Part shown: one piece after another, positions 26,701 through 35,733 of the stretch
How positions within the stretch are numbered: position 1 is the first letter of the stretch
Layout of the letters: every line of letters starts with the position of its first letter
Source of the DNA: Lachnospiraceae bacterium
GTDB lineage: Bacteria > Bacillota > Clostridia > Lachnospirales > Lachnospiraceae
Direction: 5' to 3'
Assembly (NCBI GenBank): GCA_024696825.1
Contig: JAILGL010000041.1
Coordinates: 1-55,129, forward strand
DNA length: 55,129 nucleotides
Notes under the pieces: generated by a model
What the model was told of the DNA's origin: nothing
Database searches by the model: none
What the model saw: only the letters and a program-made list of their open reading frames with translations
Program-made: the position numbers and the translations under genes

Positions 26701-28089
26701 TCTGTAGAGACTAATAGTCCATACAATGATTATGTACAGGTTAAATCAGTTCAGGGTACTGCCAATAAGGCGGTTACTCTCAATGTATCTGTAACTGCTA
26801 CAGATTCAGAATATCCTGAGACTTATCAGTGGTATTATACAGGTGATAGGTGCATCTATGATAGTGATGATTATCCTAATGCATTACTTGCTACCTATTA
26901 TTCAGGTCTTAGAGAATATGTTATTCCTGGAGCTGAATCTAAGTCTTATAAGATATCAGCTTTAACAAAAGATAAGGTTGGTTATTATGCTTGTGTAGTT
27001 TCAAATGCATTTGATAAATATGTAGTTGTATATTATGTTTTTGCAGACACAGGACTTAAGGTTTCTCCTGTAAAGAGAGTATATTCTGCTAATCTTGGTA
27101 AGAGTGCTACATTAAAGGCTAACGTATCATTTAATAAGGGTTATACACCAACTTATAAGTGGTACTATGATGGTAAGCTTATTACTGATACTACTAATTA
27201 TTCAGGAATAAATACTAAGAATCTCACAGTTAAAAATATAACAGAGAGTTCTTTTGGTGATTATACTCTTAAAGTTGATAATGGATATGAAAGTGCATCA
27301 GTTGATTTTGAACTTGAACGTGCTAAGACAGTAGGAGTTATTGCCGTTAAATCACAGACCGGAGCAACACTTCCTAATTCTAAGGTTAAGGCAACTGCAA
27401 CAGTTAAGGTTCCTTCAAGCAAGCTTTATACAGTTAAGTATAAATGGTATGTTGTGGATCCTAACACAGGAGATTATGTAACTGCTACAACCTATAAGAA
27501 GGTTAAGAATAAGTATAAGAAGTTTAATGGAAATGCAAAGAGCGCTTATATAGTTATTCCTAAGTTTAAGAAGGCTTTACTTAATCAGGGCTCAGCTGCT
27601 GTTGCTCAAACTTCATTTATGTGTGTAATGACTATTTACAACAAGAGTGATGGATCACTTGCAGCCATTGATGATAATGGATATGTTTTAGATGGAGAGG
27701 ATGGAGAGACTTCTGATGTATTATATATTGTAAATCCAACATATAAGAAGACAAAACCTCAGTCTAAGCATAAATACGCTAAGTCTACATCTGATACAAT
27801 TTATACAGTAGCAGGTTATAAGACAACCAAGAAGAAGGCTAAGAAGTTAGTATTTAAGTTTGATAAGAAGACAAGCTTAGATAAGAGCGATGTATACCAT
27901 CGTGATTCATTGTATATAATTAACCAGAATGGTATAGCTACAGAGTATTTAGGTAATGAGCTTAAGGGTAAGAGTGTTACTTTAGCTGGTAAGAAAGCAG
28001 CATTTTTACTTATTTCAAATAGTAATGAAACCGGTGCAGCTACAGCCTATGGTTATAAGGTTAAAACAGTAAAGATTAAAAAGAAATAA
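23776..28089 (+). CDS. giant secreted protein with tandem Ig-like domains
   Basis: 1437 residues. A signal peptide covers ~1-34 (MKTKLFKKCISSML, hydrophobic core, ATTAASKA). Residues ~45-1190 hold about eight to ten Ig-like repeats of 80-110 residues, each with the pattern G-x-S/K-A/V-T-F/L, then Y-x-W-Y/S, then D-x-G-Y-Y-x-C/V (for example LRYQWYYDGVAIAGAT and DAYGYYECNV). The ectodomain is acidic and Tyr-rich. The last ~240 residues are different, Lys-rich (KKVKNKYKKF, KTTKKKAKKLVFKF) and end in VKTVKIKKK. No sortase signal, TM segment or known surface-binding module is visible. Ig-like arrays often serve adhesion, but no ligand can be named. RBS is AAGGAGG with 7-8 nt spacing. It is flanked by lepB and trkA and is probably its own unit. 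Confidence 0.82.
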   Translation: MKTKLFKKCISSMLAVAMVVTGVNVAPKATTAASKADSLKKQAGVNVEYSYTAIYNEDGDRTAYISCPRDASGSVGETLTIPVRIVDGENQSKIISTGDGISVKWSKRAVGTNGKPVEDEESGNYIYQPIAGDSAVLSYTLLAADFDDDDEAVIKAEITYGDTSTTEYITVEKLLPFSTDDSSLNFYYLMDSRNQTIESNYSYNTFKDGKLRFYAPKLAKSGYTFKYSWSYITGRKDSSGESVENLLDGETGDSLTVYEDKDYDTVVTEDEPNNAYDIDNSNPFKCSIEVSYNGVAIDSYTLTYYAHKENSFKVITYKTEKEEKCVKVGDSVTFDVGKVEYNTDLYDISYRWYKTAVDDNGTVGFAPLTITDDYIVNDGTLTIKAVKEDMIDEGNKTTTYYAVMYLVPKGEKGNPKYDPALGECDAQYSSAVLDKNGNETYISYGRVTSSVNFTISFTDEYNFYTYYKENTINKSVGDSATFTAYGYSNSGKNIIAKWYNADDYIDGRLSETIDENGTITDFMYKDEDDNEIAELQKNTTGTTEWSYTIDSIKVEDFHEYYVVICDGKNYSVQRFELNSADIDNAMIYGITPESNYVKASIGQSIDLKVEVKVDEKYPVSYLWYKKNSQSGLYEELSSTTNTQNITVKDEFDYTHYYCTVSNGIDETVFQFYVYTDDFNVIRASNYYNYASPGDKVSFKVQAMGDTSSHELIYEWSYAGQIISKDNSPTYTIDSLDKDAYGYYECNVTDVTTGDEDSIEFLVLKYSKVKFSAESDTSFTIAEGGSATFKASVENPENLTLEYKWFFDSDYDSYDNVSNSDYVLLSDSPNALSYTVSGIDSSKYGRYILVAYNENQQVGSSLNFYINEPDETTPRITIKPNVATTQTVKLGGKATFSVTATSNLGHALRYQWYYDGVAIAGATGSSYTIESTTLSDYTDYSVMVVDTVTEDEYMTTGKDNIEKDEYFFYLNYTTKLSVETNSPYNDYVQVKSVQGTANKAVTLNVSVTATDSEYPETYQWYYTGDRCIYDSDDYPNALLATYYSGLREYVIPGAESKSYKISALTKDKVGYYACVVSNAFDKYVVVYYVFADTGLKVSPVKRVYSANLGKSATLKANVSFNKGYTPTYKWYYDGKLITDTTNYSGINTKNLTVKNITESSFGDYTLKVDNGYESASVDFELERAKTVGVIAVKSQTGATLPNSKVKATATVKVPSSKLYTVKYKWYVVDPNTGDYVTATTYKKVKNKYKKFNGNAKSAYIVIPKFKKALLNQGSAAVAQTSFMCVMTIYNKSDGSLAAIDDNGYVLDGEDGETSDVLYIVNPTYKKTKPQSKHKYAKSTSDTIYTVAGYKTTKKKAKKLVFKFDKKTSLDKSDVYHRDSLYIINQNGIATEYLGNELKGKSVTLAGKKAAFLLISNSNETGAATAYGYKVKTVKIKKK

Positions 28090-28123
28090 TAACCGTAAGG
28101 TTACGCATTTATAAGCATTTTTT

Positions 28124-28169
28124 AAGGATCATGCACTATCTGAAAGGGTTTAGATAGTGTGTGGTCCTT
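28124..28169 (+). other. long hairpin in the trkA leader
   Basis: Arms 28124-28141 (AAGGATCATGCACTATCT) and 28152-28169 (AGATAGTGTGTGGTCCTT) pair over 18 bp as RNA with three G-U pairs; the loop is 10 nt. No T-run follows on either strand, so it is not a standard terminator. It ends 21 nt before trkA. Confidence 0.7.
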
Positions 28170-28190
28170 ATAGTGCTATATGGAGGCTAA

Positions 28191-29549
28191 ATGAATACAA
28201 TAATTGTTGGTGGCGGAAAAATAGGCAGTTACGTCGCAAGGCTTTTAAGAGAAGAGGACCATGATGTTACAATAGTGGATACAGACAGTGATAAGGTAGC
28301 TGAGGTAACAGGTGCTTATGACATAATGGGAATAGTTGGTAATGGTGCTGATTATTCTGTTCTTAGTGAGGCAGGAATAGACGACACAGACTTATTTATT
28401 GCAGTAACAGGGGAGGATGAATTAAACCTGCTTTGTTGCGTTTTAGCTACACAAAATAAAAATTGCACAACTCTTGCGAGAGTTAGAAATCCACTGTATT
28501 TGAGACAGATGGAGTTATTTAAGGAAAGACTTGGAATATCTATGATTATAAATCCTGAGTATGAATCTGCTCATGAGATATCCAAGATACTTCGTTTTCC
28601 TTCTGCCATAAAGGTAGAGACCTTTTCAAAGGGTAATACAGAGCTTTTATCCTTTAAGGTTACAAAGGATCAGAGAATATGTGGCATGAGTGTTGGAGAG
28701 GTTCATGCTCAGATTAAAGTTATAGTTATGATTTGTGCTGTCAAAAGAGGTGATGAGGTCATCATCGTAAATGGTAGCAGTGTCATTGAAGAAGGAGATA
28801 TAGTTTATTTTATGGCTTCTCCTCAGGACACACAAAAATTCTTTAAGAAGATAGGACATGAAAGCCGTCAGGTTAAGAATTGCCTTATAGTAGGTGGTGG
28901 TGCCATATCACTTTATCTTACTAAATTCCTTACAGAATATGGCATTCCGGTCCGTATAATCGAGAAAGACAGAGACCGCTGTGAGTATCTTTGCGAGCAC
29001 ATTCCGGAGGCTGTTATAGTTAATGCTGATGCATCTGACTTTGATCAGCTTATGGAAGAGGGCCTTGAGCATGCAGAGAGCTTTGTTACCCTTACCAATA
29101 TAGATGAGGAAAATGTATTCTTAAGTCTTTATGCTAAGAAGAATTCCAAGGCTAAGGTTATATCCAAGGTTAACAGGCTTTCCGTAGAAGCCATGGCAAG
29201 TGAAATGGAAACAGGAAGTATAATTACTCCTACCATTACAGCGGCTAACTATATATTAAAACATGCCAGAGCTATGAATAATTCCCTGGAGAGCAATAAT
29301 ATCGAAAGATTATATAAGCTCATTAATGGAAGGGTTGAGGCTTTGGAATTTTCAGTAAATGAGATTTCTGATGTTGTTGGTGTTAAGATCAGGGATTTGA
29401 AGCTTAAGGACAATCTGCTTATTTGCTTTATTTTAAGAGGAGAGGAGAGCTTTATTCCATTTGGAAGTGATTCCATAGAGGTTAATGATAGTGTTATTAT
29501 ATTTACTACTAACAGAGGCCTTAATAAGATTGATGATATTCTGAAATAA
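28191..29549 (+). CDS. trkA: Trk potassium uptake protein TrkA
   Basis: 452 residues. It is the cytoplasmic NAD-binding regulatory subunit of the Trk K+ transporter. Two RCK-N modules are present, with Rossmann motifs VGGGKIGSYVARLL (~4-17) and VGGGAISLYLTKFL (~230-243), each followed by an RCK-C part; the total length fits the two-module TrkA. RBS GGAGG lies 5 nt before ATG. trkH follows after 36 bp, so both subunits are made from one transcript. Confidence 0.96.
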   Translation: MNTIIVGGGKIGSYVARLLREEDHDVTIVDTDSDKVAEVTGAYDIMGIVGNGADYSVLSEAGIDDTDLFIAVTGEDELNLLCCVLATQNKNCTTLARVRNPLYLRQMELFKERLGISMIINPEYESAHEISKILRFPSAIKVETFSKGNTELLSFKVTKDQRICGMSVGEVHAQIKVIVMICAVKRGDEVIIVNGSSVIEEGDIVYFMASPQDTQKFFKKIGHESRQVKNCLIVGGGAISLYLTKFLTEYGIPVRIIEKDRDRCEYLCEHIPEAVIVNADASDFDQLMEEGLEHAESFVTLTNIDEENVFLSLYAKKNSKAKVISKVNRLSVEAMASEMETGSIITPTITAANYILKHARAMNNSLESNNIERLYKLINGRVEALEFSVNEISDVVGVKIRDLKLKDNLLICFILRGEESFIPFGSDSIEVNDSVIIFTTNRGLNKIDDILK

Positions 29550-29585
29550 TATGGTTTAGGCAGACAATGAAGAGGTTTTTATTTT

Positions 29586-31025
29586 ATGAATTATAAATAT
29601 ATCAGGTTTATTCTAGGTGCAGTGCTTATAATATGTGGAATGCTTATGGTTCTTCCCTGTATTGTGGCAGTTATATATCGTGAAAGAGAAGGTTTATCCC
29701 TTCTTATTTCCTGCGCTATATGTTTACTTATAGGCTTTTTATGCTTTAATAAAAAGCCCACCAGAACAAATATATATACCAAGGACAGTCTCATAGCTGT
29801 TGCCCTTAGCTGGATAACACTGGGACTTTTCGGGGCGCTTCCATTTTTTATAAGTGGAGCCATTCCAAACTATATAGATGCTTTATTTGAAACTGTTTCA
29901 GGTTTTACCACCACAGGATCAAGTATTCTTCAAAGTGTGGAGGATATGCCTAAATGCTTACTTTTCTGGAGAAGCTTTACACACTGGATAGGAGGCATGG
30001 GTATTCTTGTATTCATGCTTGCACTTCTTCCTATGACAGGTGGTTATCAGATGAATCTTATGAAGGCAGAGAGCCCGGGCCCTAAGGTTGGTAAGTTGGT
30101 GCCTAAGGTTCAGTCTACAGCAAAGATGCTTTATTTCATCTATATTGTTATGACAGTTCTTCAGATTGTTTTATTAATAATCGCGAGAATGCCTGTATTT
30201 GATGCTGTTACCATAGCATTTGGTTCAGCGGGAACAGGTGGATTTGGTGTAAGAAATGACAGCTGTGGTTCTTATTCTTCACTGCAGCAGATGATTATAG
30301 CTGTATTTATACTTGCTTTTGGTGTGAATTTTAATGTTTATTTCTTAATACTTAGAGGTAAGATTTCAGATGCTCTTTCTTCGGAAGAGGTTAGAGGATA
30401 TTTTACCATAGTTCTGGGTTCCGTTGCTATTATAACCCTTTCTCTTATCTTTAAGGATAAAGATCCGGTTTATGCCCTAAGAGATTCATTTTTCACAGTA
30501 GCTTCCATTATAACCACTACAGGTTTTGGAACGGCAGACTTTGACAAATGGCCGCAGATTGCCAGAACTCTTTTAGTATGTATTATGTTTGTGGGTGCCT
30601 GCGCCGGCAGTACCGGTGGTGGTATGAAGGTGTCCAGAATCATGATAATGTTTAAGACAGTTAAGAAGGAAATCAGACATTTCCTTTATTCCAAAAATAT
30701 TGAAAAAATAAGATTTGAAAAGAAGATAGTGGAGCATGAAGTTATAAGGTCCATAAATGTATTTGTTATGGCTTATCTCTTTATCTATGTAACCTCCTTC
30801 CTTTTAATATCACTGGATGGAAAGGATTTTACCACCAACTTTACAGCAGTCGCCGCAACCATTAATAATATCGGTCCGGGACTTGGAGAGGTTGGTGCTA
30901 CAGGAAACTTTTCTTCTTATTCATGGCTTTCCAAGCTTGTACTTATCTTTGATATGTTAGCTGGAAGACTTGAGCTTTTCCCAATACTTATGCTCTTTGT
31001 GCCTAAGGCATGGAAGAAGTTCTAA
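29586..31025 (+). CDS. trkH: Trk potassium uptake protein TrkH
   Basis: 479 residues, integral membrane K+ channel-like subunit that pairs with TrkA. The four pore-loop filters are visible: TTTGSS (~120), GTGGFG (~218), TTTGFG (~312) and NIGPGLG (~428). The block FTHWIGGMGILVF after the first filter is family-typical. About ten hydrophobic segments are present. The RBS is weak (GAAGAGG, ~11 nt before ATG). Its stop is 31 bp before miaB. Confidence 0.96.
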   Translation: MNYKYIRFILGAVLIICGMLMVLPCIVAVIYREREGLSLLISCAICLLIGFLCFNKKPTRTNIYTKDSLIAVALSWITLGLFGALPFFISGAIPNYIDALFETVSGFTTTGSSILQSVEDMPKCLLFWRSFTHWIGGMGILVFMLALLPMTGGYQMNLMKAESPGPKVGKLVPKVQSTAKMLYFIYIVMTVLQIVLLIIARMPVFDAVTIAFGSAGTGGFGVRNDSCGSYSSLQQMIIAVFILAFGVNFNVYFLILRGKISDALSSEEVRGYFTIVLGSVAIITLSLIFKDKDPVYALRDSFFTVASIITTTGFGTADFDKWPQIARTLLVCIMFVGACAGSTGGGMKVSRIMIMFKTVKKEIRHFLYSKNIEKIRFEKKIVEHEVIRSINVFVMAYLFIYVTSFLLISLDGKDFTTNFTAVAATINNIGPGLGEVGATGNFSSYSWLSKLVLIFDMLAGRLELFPILMLFVPKAWKKF

Positions 31026-31056
31026 TAAAAAGAAATTATAAAAACGGAGAGAATAG

Positions 31057-32526
31057 ATGTACGATAATACCGAGATTTTAAATGAAATTAAAAAATATAC
31101 TTCTGTGCAGGATGCGCCTTTAAATGAGCCTGAAAGACAGTATTTCTTTATGGCTAAGTTAAAGGAAGTCGTGGATAAAAGGAGTGAGGAAAAGGGTAAG
31201 AGACTCACTGCATGTGTAGTAACCTTTGGCTGTCAGATGAATGCCAGGGATTCCGAAAAAATTAGCGGTATTTTAAAGGTTTGCGGCTATGAACTCACAG
31301 AGGATGAAAGAGCAGACCTTGTGCTTTATAATACCTGTACAGTAAGAGAAAATGCTAATCTTAAGGTATACGGACGTCTTGGAAGACTTAAGAATTATAA
31401 GGAAAAAAATCCTGATATGATTACAGTTTTATGTGGCTGTATGATGCAGGAGGAAGGCGTTAGGGAGAAGATTAAAAAGAGTTTCCATAACGTGGATATA
31501 GTATTCGGTACATTTAACATATACATGTTTGCAGAGCTTCTCTATATGAAGCTTATAGATCCGGATAAAAATGCAACTCAGATTATGGCTGTTAAGAAGG
31601 ATTATGAGGCTATAGTTGAGGAGCTTCCAAAGGATAGAAAATATCCATTTAAGAGTGGTGTTAATATAATGTTTGGCTGCAATAATTTCTGTAGCTACTG
31701 TATAGTTCCTTATGTAAGAGGACGTGAGAGAAGCAGGGCTTCTAAGGATATAATCGAGGAAGTAAAAACTCTTGCAAAGGATGGGGTTAAGGAGGTTATG
31801 CTTCTTGGCCAGAATGTTAATTCTTACGGAAAGGGACTTGAAGAGGACATTAATTTTGCCGATCTTTTAAGGATGGTAAATGATATAGATGGAATAGAAC
31901 GTATAAGATTTATGAGTTCCCATCCAAAGGATTTATCTGATGAGCTTATAGAGGCTATGAAGGACTGTGACAAGGTTTGTCCGCAGCTTCATCTTGCCAT
32001 GCAGTCAGGTTCAAGCAGACTTCTTGAAAAAATGAACAGGCATTATACCAAGGAGGATTTTATAAACCTTGTAGAAAAGCTTAGAAAAGCTGTTCCTGAC
32101 ATAAGTCTTTCAACAGATATAATCGTAGGTTTTCCTGGAGAAACTGAAGAAGACTTTTTAGAGACCATGGATGTAATTGAGAAGGTTAGATTTAATTCTG
32201 TATTTACCTTCCAGTATTCTAAGAGAACAGGTACTCCTGCTGCTGTAATGGAGAATCAGGTGGAGCCTTCTGTGGTTAAGGACAGATTCGACAGACTTCT
32301 TAAGCTGGTTCAAAGTATAAGCGATGAGAATACCAAGGATCAGGTAGGCTTTACAGAGAAGGTCTTAGTGGAAGAAAAGGATGATAAGCTTCCGGGATAT
32401 CTTACAGGAAGAACGGATAAAAATTATCTGGTTCATTTTGAAGGATGTGACAATCTTATAGGTAATATTGTGGATGTTAAAATAATAGAAAGCAAGGGCT
32501 TTTATTATATAGGAGAGTTAGTGTAG
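31057..32526 (+). CDS. miaB: tRNA-2-methylthio-N6-dimethylallyladenosine synthase
   Basis: 489 residues. This radical-SAM methylthiotransferase converts i6A37, made by MiaA, to ms2i6A37 in tRNA. The UPF0004 domain has Cys59 (TFGCQMN), Cys94 (YNTCTVRE) and Cys128 (LCGCMMQ) for the auxiliary cluster. The radical-SAM cluster is Cys208-x3-Cys212-x2-Cys215 (FGCNNFCSYCIVPYVRG). A TRAM domain ends the protein. The ~50-residue leader before TACVVTFGC is common in Firmicutes MiaB. A second methylthiotransferase, RimO, is at 41.2 kb. Confidence 0.97.
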   Translation: MYDNTEILNEIKKYTSVQDAPLNEPERQYFFMAKLKEVVDKRSEEKGKRLTACVVTFGCQMNARDSEKISGILKVCGYELTEDERADLVLYNTCTVRENANLKVYGRLGRLKNYKEKNPDMITVLCGCMMQEEGVREKIKKSFHNVDIVFGTFNIYMFAELLYMKLIDPDKNATQIMAVKKDYEAIVEELPKDRKYPFKSGVNIMFGCNNFCSYCIVPYVRGRERSRASKDIIEEVKTLAKDGVKEVMLLGQNVNSYGKGLEEDINFADLLRMVNDIDGIERIRFMSSHPKDLSDELIEAMKDCDKVCPQLHLAMQSGSSRLLEKMNRHYTKEDFINLVEKLRKAVPDISLSTDIIVGFPGETEEDFLETMDVIEKVRFNSVFTFQYSKRTGTPAAVMENQVEPSVVKDRFDRLLKLVQSISDENTKDQVGFTEKVLVEEKDDKLPGYLTGRTDKNYLVHFEGCDNLIGNIVDVKIIESKGFYYIGELV

Positions 32527-32601
32527 TTTATGTATTTTAGACTTTAGTTTTAAGTCTTAGCATTAGAAAATCCATAAGATTATAAAGGATTGGAGGCGCT
32601 T

Positions 32602-33648
32602 ATGGCAGAAAAAGTTACCATTAGAGAAAGACAGGAAAAAAGAGAGCATGATATTTTAAGTAAGCACGCTACATTTGCAGATATGAGTAAGGGTAGGGAG
32701 ATAAGAGAGCCTGACTGCGATATAAGAACTGTTTTTCAGAGGGATAGAGATAGAATTATTCACTCAAAGTCCTTTAGAAGACTTAAGCAGAAAACTCAGG
32801 TTTTCCTTGAGCCTGTTGGTGATCATTATAGAACCAGGCTTACTCATACCTTAGAGGTGGCTCAGAATGCCAGAACCATAGCCCGCGCCTTAAAATTAAA
32901 TGAAGATTTAACTGAGGCTATTGCCTTAGGTCATGACCTTGGACATACTCCATTTGGTCATGCAGGGGAAAGAGCCTTAAGTAAGATAATGGTTTCACTT
33001 GGTGAAAAGCCATTTCGCCATAATGAGCAGAGTGTAAGAGTAGTAGAGAGATTAGAAAAGGATGGAAAAGGTCTTAATCTTACCTATGAGGTTAAGGATG
33101 GAATCTTAAATCATGAGATTGACCTTACTCCTGCTACACCTGAGGGCCGTATTGTAAGGCTTTCTGATAAGATTGCATATACTAATTCTGATATAGATGA
33201 TGCCATAAGAGCGGGTATTCTCACAGAAGAGGATTTACCTGAGGATTCTGTAAAGGTCTTAGGAAATTCCATGAGAGAAAGACTTAATACTCTTGTGCAT
33301 GATATGATTACCAATGCTGAGAATAATGATTATGAAATAGGACTTTCCAAGGAGATTCATGAAGCCTTTTTCAAGCTTAGGGAATATATGTTTAAAAATG
33401 TATATAGTAATCCTTTAGCTAAGAGCGAAGAGAAAAAGGTAGATATAATAATTGATCACATTTTTAATTACTATGCTGAAAAGCCAAATGAGATGCCTGA
33501 TGAATTCCATGAAATTATGGAGAGTGAAGGCAAGAATCGTGCAGTATGTGATTTTATTGCCTGCATGAGTGATACTTATCTGGTTAATATTTATAAGGAT
33601 TTAATGATTCCAAAGGCCTGGGGTCTTGCGGGAAATGAGCATAGATAA
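32602..33648 (+). CDS. dgt: deoxyguanosinetriphosphate triphosphohydrolase-like protein
   Basis: 348 residues from ATG 32602. A TTG-initiated extension from 32590 would contain the RBS GGAGG (32592-32596), so the ATG is chosen. HD-domain phosphohydrolase of the dGTPase family: FRRLKQKTQVF and GDHYRTRLTHTLEVAQ supply the first His. GHDLGHTPFGHAGE gives the HD pair. NHEIDLTPATPEGRIVRLSDKIAYTNSDIDDA gives the later Asp (shown here in two parts: NHEIDLTPATPEG and RIVRLSDKIAYTNSDI). It removes triphosphate from dNTPs. In many Firmicutes dgt precedes dnaG-rpoD, as here. Confidence 0.94.
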   Translation: MAEKVTIRERQEKREHDILSKHATFADMSKGREIREPDCDIRTVFQRDRDRIIHSKSFRRLKQKTQVFLEPVGDHYRTRLTHTLEVAQNARTIARALKLNEDLTEAIALGHDLGHTPFGHAGERALSKIMVSLGEKPFRHNEQSVRVVERLEKDGKGLNLTYEVKDGILNHEIDLTPATPEGRIVRLSDKIAYTNSDIDDAIRAGILTEEDLPEDSVKVLGNSMRERLNTLVHDMITNAENNDYEIGLSKEIHEAFFKLREYMFKNVYSNPLAKSEEKKVDIIIDHIFNYYAEKPNEMPDEFHEIMESEGKNRAVCDFIACMSDTYLVNIYKDLMIPKAWGLAGNEHR

Positions 33649-33754
33649 TATCTTTATTTTTTTAAAATTAATCTAAAGGGGATAGTGCGCCATTTTAGGC
33701 TGTTTCTAAGGATATATTTTGTCAAAAGGAAAATCAAAAATTCATATAAAAACT

Positions 33755-33815
33755 CAAGAAAATAAAAAAATTAAAAAAAATAAAATAAAAAAAGGAAATA
33801 GGGAATTTAATTCTG
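33755..33815 (+). other. A-rich tract upstream of dnaG
   Basis: In the 269-bp gap between dgt and dnaG, a stretch of about 60 bp is almost only A on the + strand, with runs of A7-A8 interrupted by single T or G residues. Such DNA is usually curved and may act as an upstream promoter element. No gene or hairpin is seen in the rest of the gap. Confidence 0.55.
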
Positions 33816-33868
33816 TAAATAATAAGTAGATGCCAGTTTATGTGAGTAATTCATATATTGGCGAATGG

Positions 33869-33896
33869 TTGAAACGGTATATATTACGGTTATAAA
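33869..33896 (+). promoter_or_regulatory. candidate promoter of dnaG-rpoD-trmK
   Basis: TTGAAA (33869-33874), 16-bp spacer, TATAAA (33891-33896). The leader would be only ~15 nt and includes the RBS GGGGAGGTGAG, so a start further upstream is also possible. Confidence 0.35.
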
Positions 33897-33917
33897 GAGG
33901 GGAGGTGAGCTTCTTAG

Positions 33918-35678
33918 ATGGCTTGGATATCGCCGGAAACAAAGGAAGAAATTCTTAACAGAATTGATATTGTGGACATAATAGGAAGTTCAGTGAATCT
34001 TAAAAGAACGGGCTCGACCTTTACGGGGTTATGTCCATTTCACAATGAAAAGACCCCTTCCTTTAGTGTGAATCCTAACCTGCAGATTTATAAATGCTTT
34101 GGATGCAATGCATCCGGCAATGTCATAACCTTTCTTATGGATTATGAAAAGATGACCTATATAGAGGCTATGGAATATCTTGCAGAACGAGCAGGTGTAA
34201 CGATTGATAATAAAGGGAAAAAAGGCCCCAGTCATTCACAGGATGAAAAAGAAAAGCTTATGGAAATTAATAAGCAGGCAGCTCTATTTTACTATAAAAA
34301 GCTTAAGTCTGAAGAGGGAAGTATCGGATATAAGTATTTTAAGGAGAGAGGCCTAAGCGACGAAACCATAAGGCATTTTGGTCTGGGCTTTTCAGGTAAA
34401 AGTTCAGGTGAATTATACTCTCTTTTAAAGGGGCAGGGCTATAATGACAAGCTTCTTGAAGAAAGTGGTTTGTTTAAATTCGAAGAAAAGGGAGTCTATG
34501 AAAAATTTTGGAACAGAGTAATGTTTCCAATAATGGATAGGAGAAATCATGTAATTGGCTTTGGTGGCCGAGTTATGTCGGATGTAAAGCCTAAGTACCT
34601 AAACTCTCCTGAAAATATGATATTTTTAAAGAGAAAAAATCTCTTTGGTCTTAATTATGCACTTAAAAGTAGGAAGAAGTATTACATTTTATGCGAAGGC
34701 TATATGGATGTAATCGCCCTACATCAGGCGGGCTTTGACTCTGCAGTGGCTTCCCTTGGAACTGCATTTACAGAGGAACAGGCTCAAATTATGAAAAGGT
34801 TTGTAAATGAGGTTTTACTTACCTATGATAGCGATGAGGCAGGTGTAAGAGCTGCCATGAGAGCTATTCCTATTCTAAGAAATCAGGGACTTTCTGCCAG
34901 GGTTATTAACTTAGAGCCTTATAAGGACCCGGATGAATTTATAAAGGCAGAGGGAAGCGAGGCATTTGAGGAAAGAATAAAGAAGGCTAAGAACGGTTTT
35001 ATTTTCCAGGCAGAGGTAATTAAGAGCAGGTATAATTTAACGGATCCTGATGAGAGAACAAGATTTATAAATGAAATCTCAGAGCTTATCTGTGATGTGC
35101 CGGATGAGATTGCCAGAGATTCTTATATTAAGACTTCCTCTACGGAATATGCTATAGATTTAAATATGCTAAAAAGATCTGTAACAGCGGGACTTCAAAA
35201 GAGAGAAGGCAGGGTTAGAAAAAGCGTTAAAACCTTGGAGGAAAGAAAGTCTGAGGCTGAGCAGAAGAAAAAGGAAACAGGAATTAATAAATCCTATGCC
35301 TTAATTATCTCATGGCTTATTAAAGAACCAAAGGACTATGAATTTATTAGTAAATGGATAGGTCCGGAGGATTTTATAAATGAAGATTATAAGGTTATAG
35401 CAGAAAAAATATTTGACGGTATAAAGAATGGTAATTTGGATGTCAAACAGGTTATTGGTGAATATGAGAATATAGATGACCAAAAAAGTGTTGCATCCAT
35501 GATTCAAAGTGATTTTGATTTTTCTGTAGATGATATGGATAAGGAAAAATCATTGAAGGAGCTTATATATAATATTAAGCAGACATCTTTAGAATACAGG
35601 ATTAACAATGAAATCGATCCTAAGAAATTTAAGAAGTTAATTGAAGAAAAGGGAAAGATTTTATCCATACTAAAGTGA
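33918..35678 (+). CDS. dnaG: DNA primase
   Basis: 586 residues. It makes RNA primers at the replication fork. The N-terminal CHC2 zinc finger has C39-P-F-H42 and C60-F-G-C63. The core follows with the conserved LFGLNYAL segment. The TOPRIM catalytic motif is CEGYMDVIALHQAGF, with LTYDSDEAG and the downstream metal Asp (YKDPDEF). The C-terminal ~140 residues are the variable helicase-binding region. RBS GGGGAGG lies about 11 nt before ATG. rpoD follows at 55 bp, the conserved macromolecular synthesis operon. Confidence 0.97.
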   Translation: MAWISPETKEEILNRIDIVDIIGSSVNLKRTGSTFTGLCPFHNEKTPSFSVNPNLQIYKCFGCNASGNVITFLMDYEKMTYIEAMEYLAERAGVTIDNKGKKGPSHSQDEKEKLMEINKQAALFYYKKLKSEEGSIGYKYFKERGLSDETIRHFGLGFSGKSSGELYSLLKGQGYNDKLLEESGLFKFEEKGVYEKFWNRVMFPIMDRRNHVIGFGGRVMSDVKPKYLNSPENMIFLKRKNLFGLNYALKSRKKYYILCEGYMDVIALHQAGFDSAVASLGTAFTEEQAQIMKRFVNEVLLTYDSDEAGVRAAMRAIPILRNQGLSARVINLEPYKDPDEFIKAEGSEAFEERIKKAKNGFIFQAEVIKSRYNLTDPDERTRFINEISELICDVPDEIARDSYIKTSSTEYAIDLNMLKRSVTAGLQKREGRVRKSVKTLEERKSEAEQKKKETGINKSYALIISWLIKEPKDYEFISKWIGPEDFINEDYKVIAEKIFDGIKNGNLDVKQVIGEYENIDDQKSVASMIQSDFDFSVDDMDKEKSLKELIYNIKQTSLEYRINNEIDPKKFKKLIEEKGKILSILK

Positions 35679-35733
35679 CAAAGATTATAACTATTTGTGG
35701 AGCATTTCAATCACAAATTTTTAAGGAGGATTT

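Noticed and set aside
28100-28190. c-di-AMP (ydaO-type) riboswitch before trkA
   Set aside because: The region is far too short and lacks the ydaO-type conserved core; only one long hairpin is present.
32590-32601. TTG at 32590 as dgt start
   Set aside because: It overlaps the GGAGG that serves ATG 32602.
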